A stretch of 5,979 nt of DNA from Deltaproteobacteria bacterium GWA2_55_10 (GTDB lineage Bacteria > Desulfobacterota > GWC2-55-46), in assembly GCA_001797415.1 (NCBI GenBank), contig MGPL01000080.1, forward strand, positions 7,579-13,557, written 5' to 3'. A program made the position numbers and the translations under genes. The notes under the pieces were generated by a model, which was not told the DNA's origin, made no database searches, and saw nothing but the letters and a program-made list of their open reading frames with translations. Position 1 is the stretch's first letter. Each line of letters starts with the position of its first letter. This document shows, one piece after another, positions 4,863 to 5,979 of this stretch.

Positions 4863-5906
4863 AACCAGGGCCGCAAGATAAAGCTCACGGACTGGGCAAG
4901 CTGCGCGGGTTGAGCGGCCAAAATAGGCCAGGATGCCCTGATGCAGGTCCTGCATCAGCTGCCAGTCATAAAAGACCCCAGTCTGCTCGTAGGCGTCGAG
5001 ACCGCCGATGACGCGGGGGTCTATAAAATTTCAGACGAGCTCGCGATCATATCCACGCTGGACTTCTTTCCGCCGATCGTGGACGACCCGTTCACCTTCG
5101 GCCAGATCGCTGCTGCGAACGCCTTGAGCGACATCTACGCAATGGGCGGGACGCCGAGGCTCGCGATGAACATCGTCTGCTTCCCGAAGGCGCTGCCCCT
5201 TGAAGTATTGAACGAGATAATGAGGGGGAGCATGGCCCAGATCGCCGAGGCGGGCGCGCTGCTCGTTGGCGGCCATTCGGTCGAGGACTCAGAGGTAAAG
5301 TACGGCCTCGCGGTCACGGGTTTCGCGCACCCTGCGAAGATAACCGCGAACAGCACTGCAAAGGTGGGGGACGTGCTCATCCTTACGAAGCCGGCCGGCG
5401 TGGGCGTCATCACGAGCGCCCTCAAGGCAGGCAGGATAAGCGAGAAAGACGCTGAGCCTGCGATAGAGAGCATGAAGACGCTCAACAGGGGGGCCTCCAT
5501 TGCCATGATGGAGGTAGGCGTAAACGCCTGCACTGACGTCACGGGATACGGCGTGCTCGGCCACGCGATGGAGATGTCCAAGGGCTCCGGCGTGAATATA
5601 GTCATAAAGGCGTCCCAGGTGAACACCTTCCCCGGCGCTCTTGAATTGATAAGGAAGCGTTCGAACAGGCCCAGGACATTGAAGTCCAACATGGAATTCG
5701 TGATGAAGGATGTCGCCGCAACGGGCATACCTGAAGAGCTCCTGATGCTCCTCTTCGACCCGCAGACATCGGGCGGCCTCCTTATTTCAGTAGCGGAGGA
5801 GAGGGCAGAGATGCTCTTATCCATGCTCAGGGATTGCTTTGTCAGCCCCTCTGTCGTGGGCAGGGTAGTCGGGCAGGAGGCGGGCTGGAGGATAAGGGTA
5901 GAGTAA
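4860..5906 (+). CDS. selD: Selenide, water dikinase SelD, selenocysteine-containing (in-frame TGA at 4911-4913)
   Basis: SelD makes selenophosphate from selenide and ATP, releasing AMP and phosphate; selenophosphate is the selenium donor for Sec-tRNA(Sec). Read from the TTG at 4860 with TGA as selenocysteine, the protein has 348 residues, against 347 in E. coli. The N-terminus includes IKLTDWASCAGUAAKIG, with U18 three residues before K21. This matches catalytic C17 and K20 of E. coli SelD (GAGCGCKI). Downstream are ADDAGVY (49-55), GGHSVEDSEVKYG (137-149), the CTDVTGYGVLGH motif (224-235) and DPQTSGG (300-306), all typical of the PurM-like ATP-binding fold. No frameshift is present. C15 also lies near the active site (CxxU). 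A start at ATG 4941 would give a 321-residue protein lacking both Sec and Lys. It follows the DUF218 gene by 161 bp, mostly repeat. Expression of the full protein should require SelB, encoded two genes upstream. Confidence 0.94.
4911..4958 (+). promoter_or_regulatory. UGA codon and bacterial SECIS element within selD
   Basis: The Sec TGA (4911-4913) is followed by a perfect hairpin. CTGATGCAG (4938-4946) and CTGCATCAG (4950-4958) form nine pairs with a GTC loop, or eight pairs with a GGTCC loop. The apex GCAGGTCCTGC closely resembles the GCAGGTCTGC apex of the E. coli fdhF SECIS, where the loop GU is recognised by SelB. The apical G lies about 33 bases after the TGA, within the spacing I recall for bacterial SECIS elements but toward its long end. 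A smaller hairpin, GGCC (4916-4919) with GGCC (4926-4929), sits between the TGA and the main stem. Confidence 0.78.
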
Positions 5907-5929
5907 CTATCAGGATGTTGAAAAAGTCC
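5907..5929 (+). repeat. 23-bp direct repeat, copy B, directly after the selD stop
   Basis: This copy matches 4699-4721 at 21 of 23 positions and begins at the first base after the TAA stop of selD. Here the AAAAAGTCC end runs straight into a hairpin instead of a 133-bp element, so copies A and B share the left end but differ in what follows. Confidence 0.85.
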
Positions 5930-5947
5930 GTCCTGGACTTTTTCAAC
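5917..5947. repeat. 13-bp hairpin downstream of selD
   Basis: GTTGAAAAAGTCC (5917-5929) and GGACTTTTTCAAC (5935-5947) pair perfectly around the loop GTCCT. It lies 11 bases after the selD stop and could end or protect the transcript. The T run is inside the right arm and is not followed by more T, so it is not a standard intrinsic terminator. It is followed by GACTTGG (5951-5957) and, at the window edge, CCAAGTC (5973-5979), which suggests a second hairpin or a larger repeat that is cut off. Confidence 0.7.
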
Positions 5948-5979
5948 CACGACTTGGCCGAAGTGAATTCGTCCAAGTC

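Noticed and set aside
4911..4913. TGA read as a true stop, making the selD 5' end a pseudogene
   Set aside because: Homology continues on both sides in the same frame, the TGA sits precisely at the catalytic Cys/Sec site, a SECIS-like hairpin follows, and selB is nearby.
4916..4929. GGCC-AAAATA-GGCC hairpin as the SECIS element
   Set aside because: Only four base pairs, too close to the TGA, and no G/U apex. The 4938-4958 hairpin is far better.
5917..5947. Standard intrinsic terminator for selD
   Set aside because: The stem is strong, but there is no T run after it, and the unit is shared with another locus. It is listed as a repeat instead.
5135..5950. Minus-strand 271-residue open frame over selD
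   Set aside because: Antisense to well-conserved SelD motifs, and it reads through the downstream repeat hairpin.

Overview
The window looks like chromosomal DNA of an anaerobic, selenocysteine-using bacterium. It holds a cytosolic-type [NiFe] hydrogenase, the selenocysteine elongation factor SelB and a selenide water dikinase SelD that appears itself to be a selenoprotein. Frequent AGG/AGA arginine and ATA isoleucine codons in GC-rich DNA, together with small palindromic intergenic repeats, would suit Nitrospirota or Desulfobacterota. That placement is inference only; nothing here is a taxonomic marker.

Layout. On the minus strand, 1767 down to the left edge, lies a hydrogenase operon. The complete small subunit (1767-1003) comes first, followed after 179 bp by the large subunit (823 to beyond base 1, cut by the window edge). 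The gap between them is filled by a nested palindrome flanked by two similar small hairpins. A good sigma70-like promoter for this operon lies at 1835-1807. From the same 192-bp intergenic region the plus strand diverges: selB (1960-3894), a membrane-anchored DUF218/YdcF-type protein (4021-4698) and selD (4860-5906). Each plus-strand gap carries a repeat: a second nested palindrome between selB and the DUF218 gene, a 133-bp terminal-inverted-repeat element between the DUF218 gene and selD, and a related repeat beginning right after selD and running off the right edge.

How the genes fit together. SelD makes selenophosphate, the selenium donor for Sec-tRNA(Sec). SelB delivers Sec-tRNA(Sec) to UGA codons that are followed by a SECIS hairpin. 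The selD reading frame extends upstream of its first ATG, through an in-frame TGA (4911-4913), to a TTG start with a GGGAGG ribosome-binding site. The TGA falls where other SelD proteins have the catalytic Cys/Sec, and a perfect hairpin with a GGU-containing apex follows it. SelD synthesis here should therefore depend on SelB and on selenophosphate, which is a self-dependent loop. A conventional gene call starting at 4941 would lose the catalytic residue. selA and the tRNA-Sec gene (selC) are not in the window. The hydrogenase is probably a neighbour rather than a partner, although its second metal-binding motif, where selenocysteine can occur in NiFeSe enzymes, lies outside the window.

I see no CRISPR array, tRNA, rRNA or transposase gene. 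The most noteworthy items are the selenoprotein SelD with its SECIS element and the families of palindromic repeats that abut stop codons.
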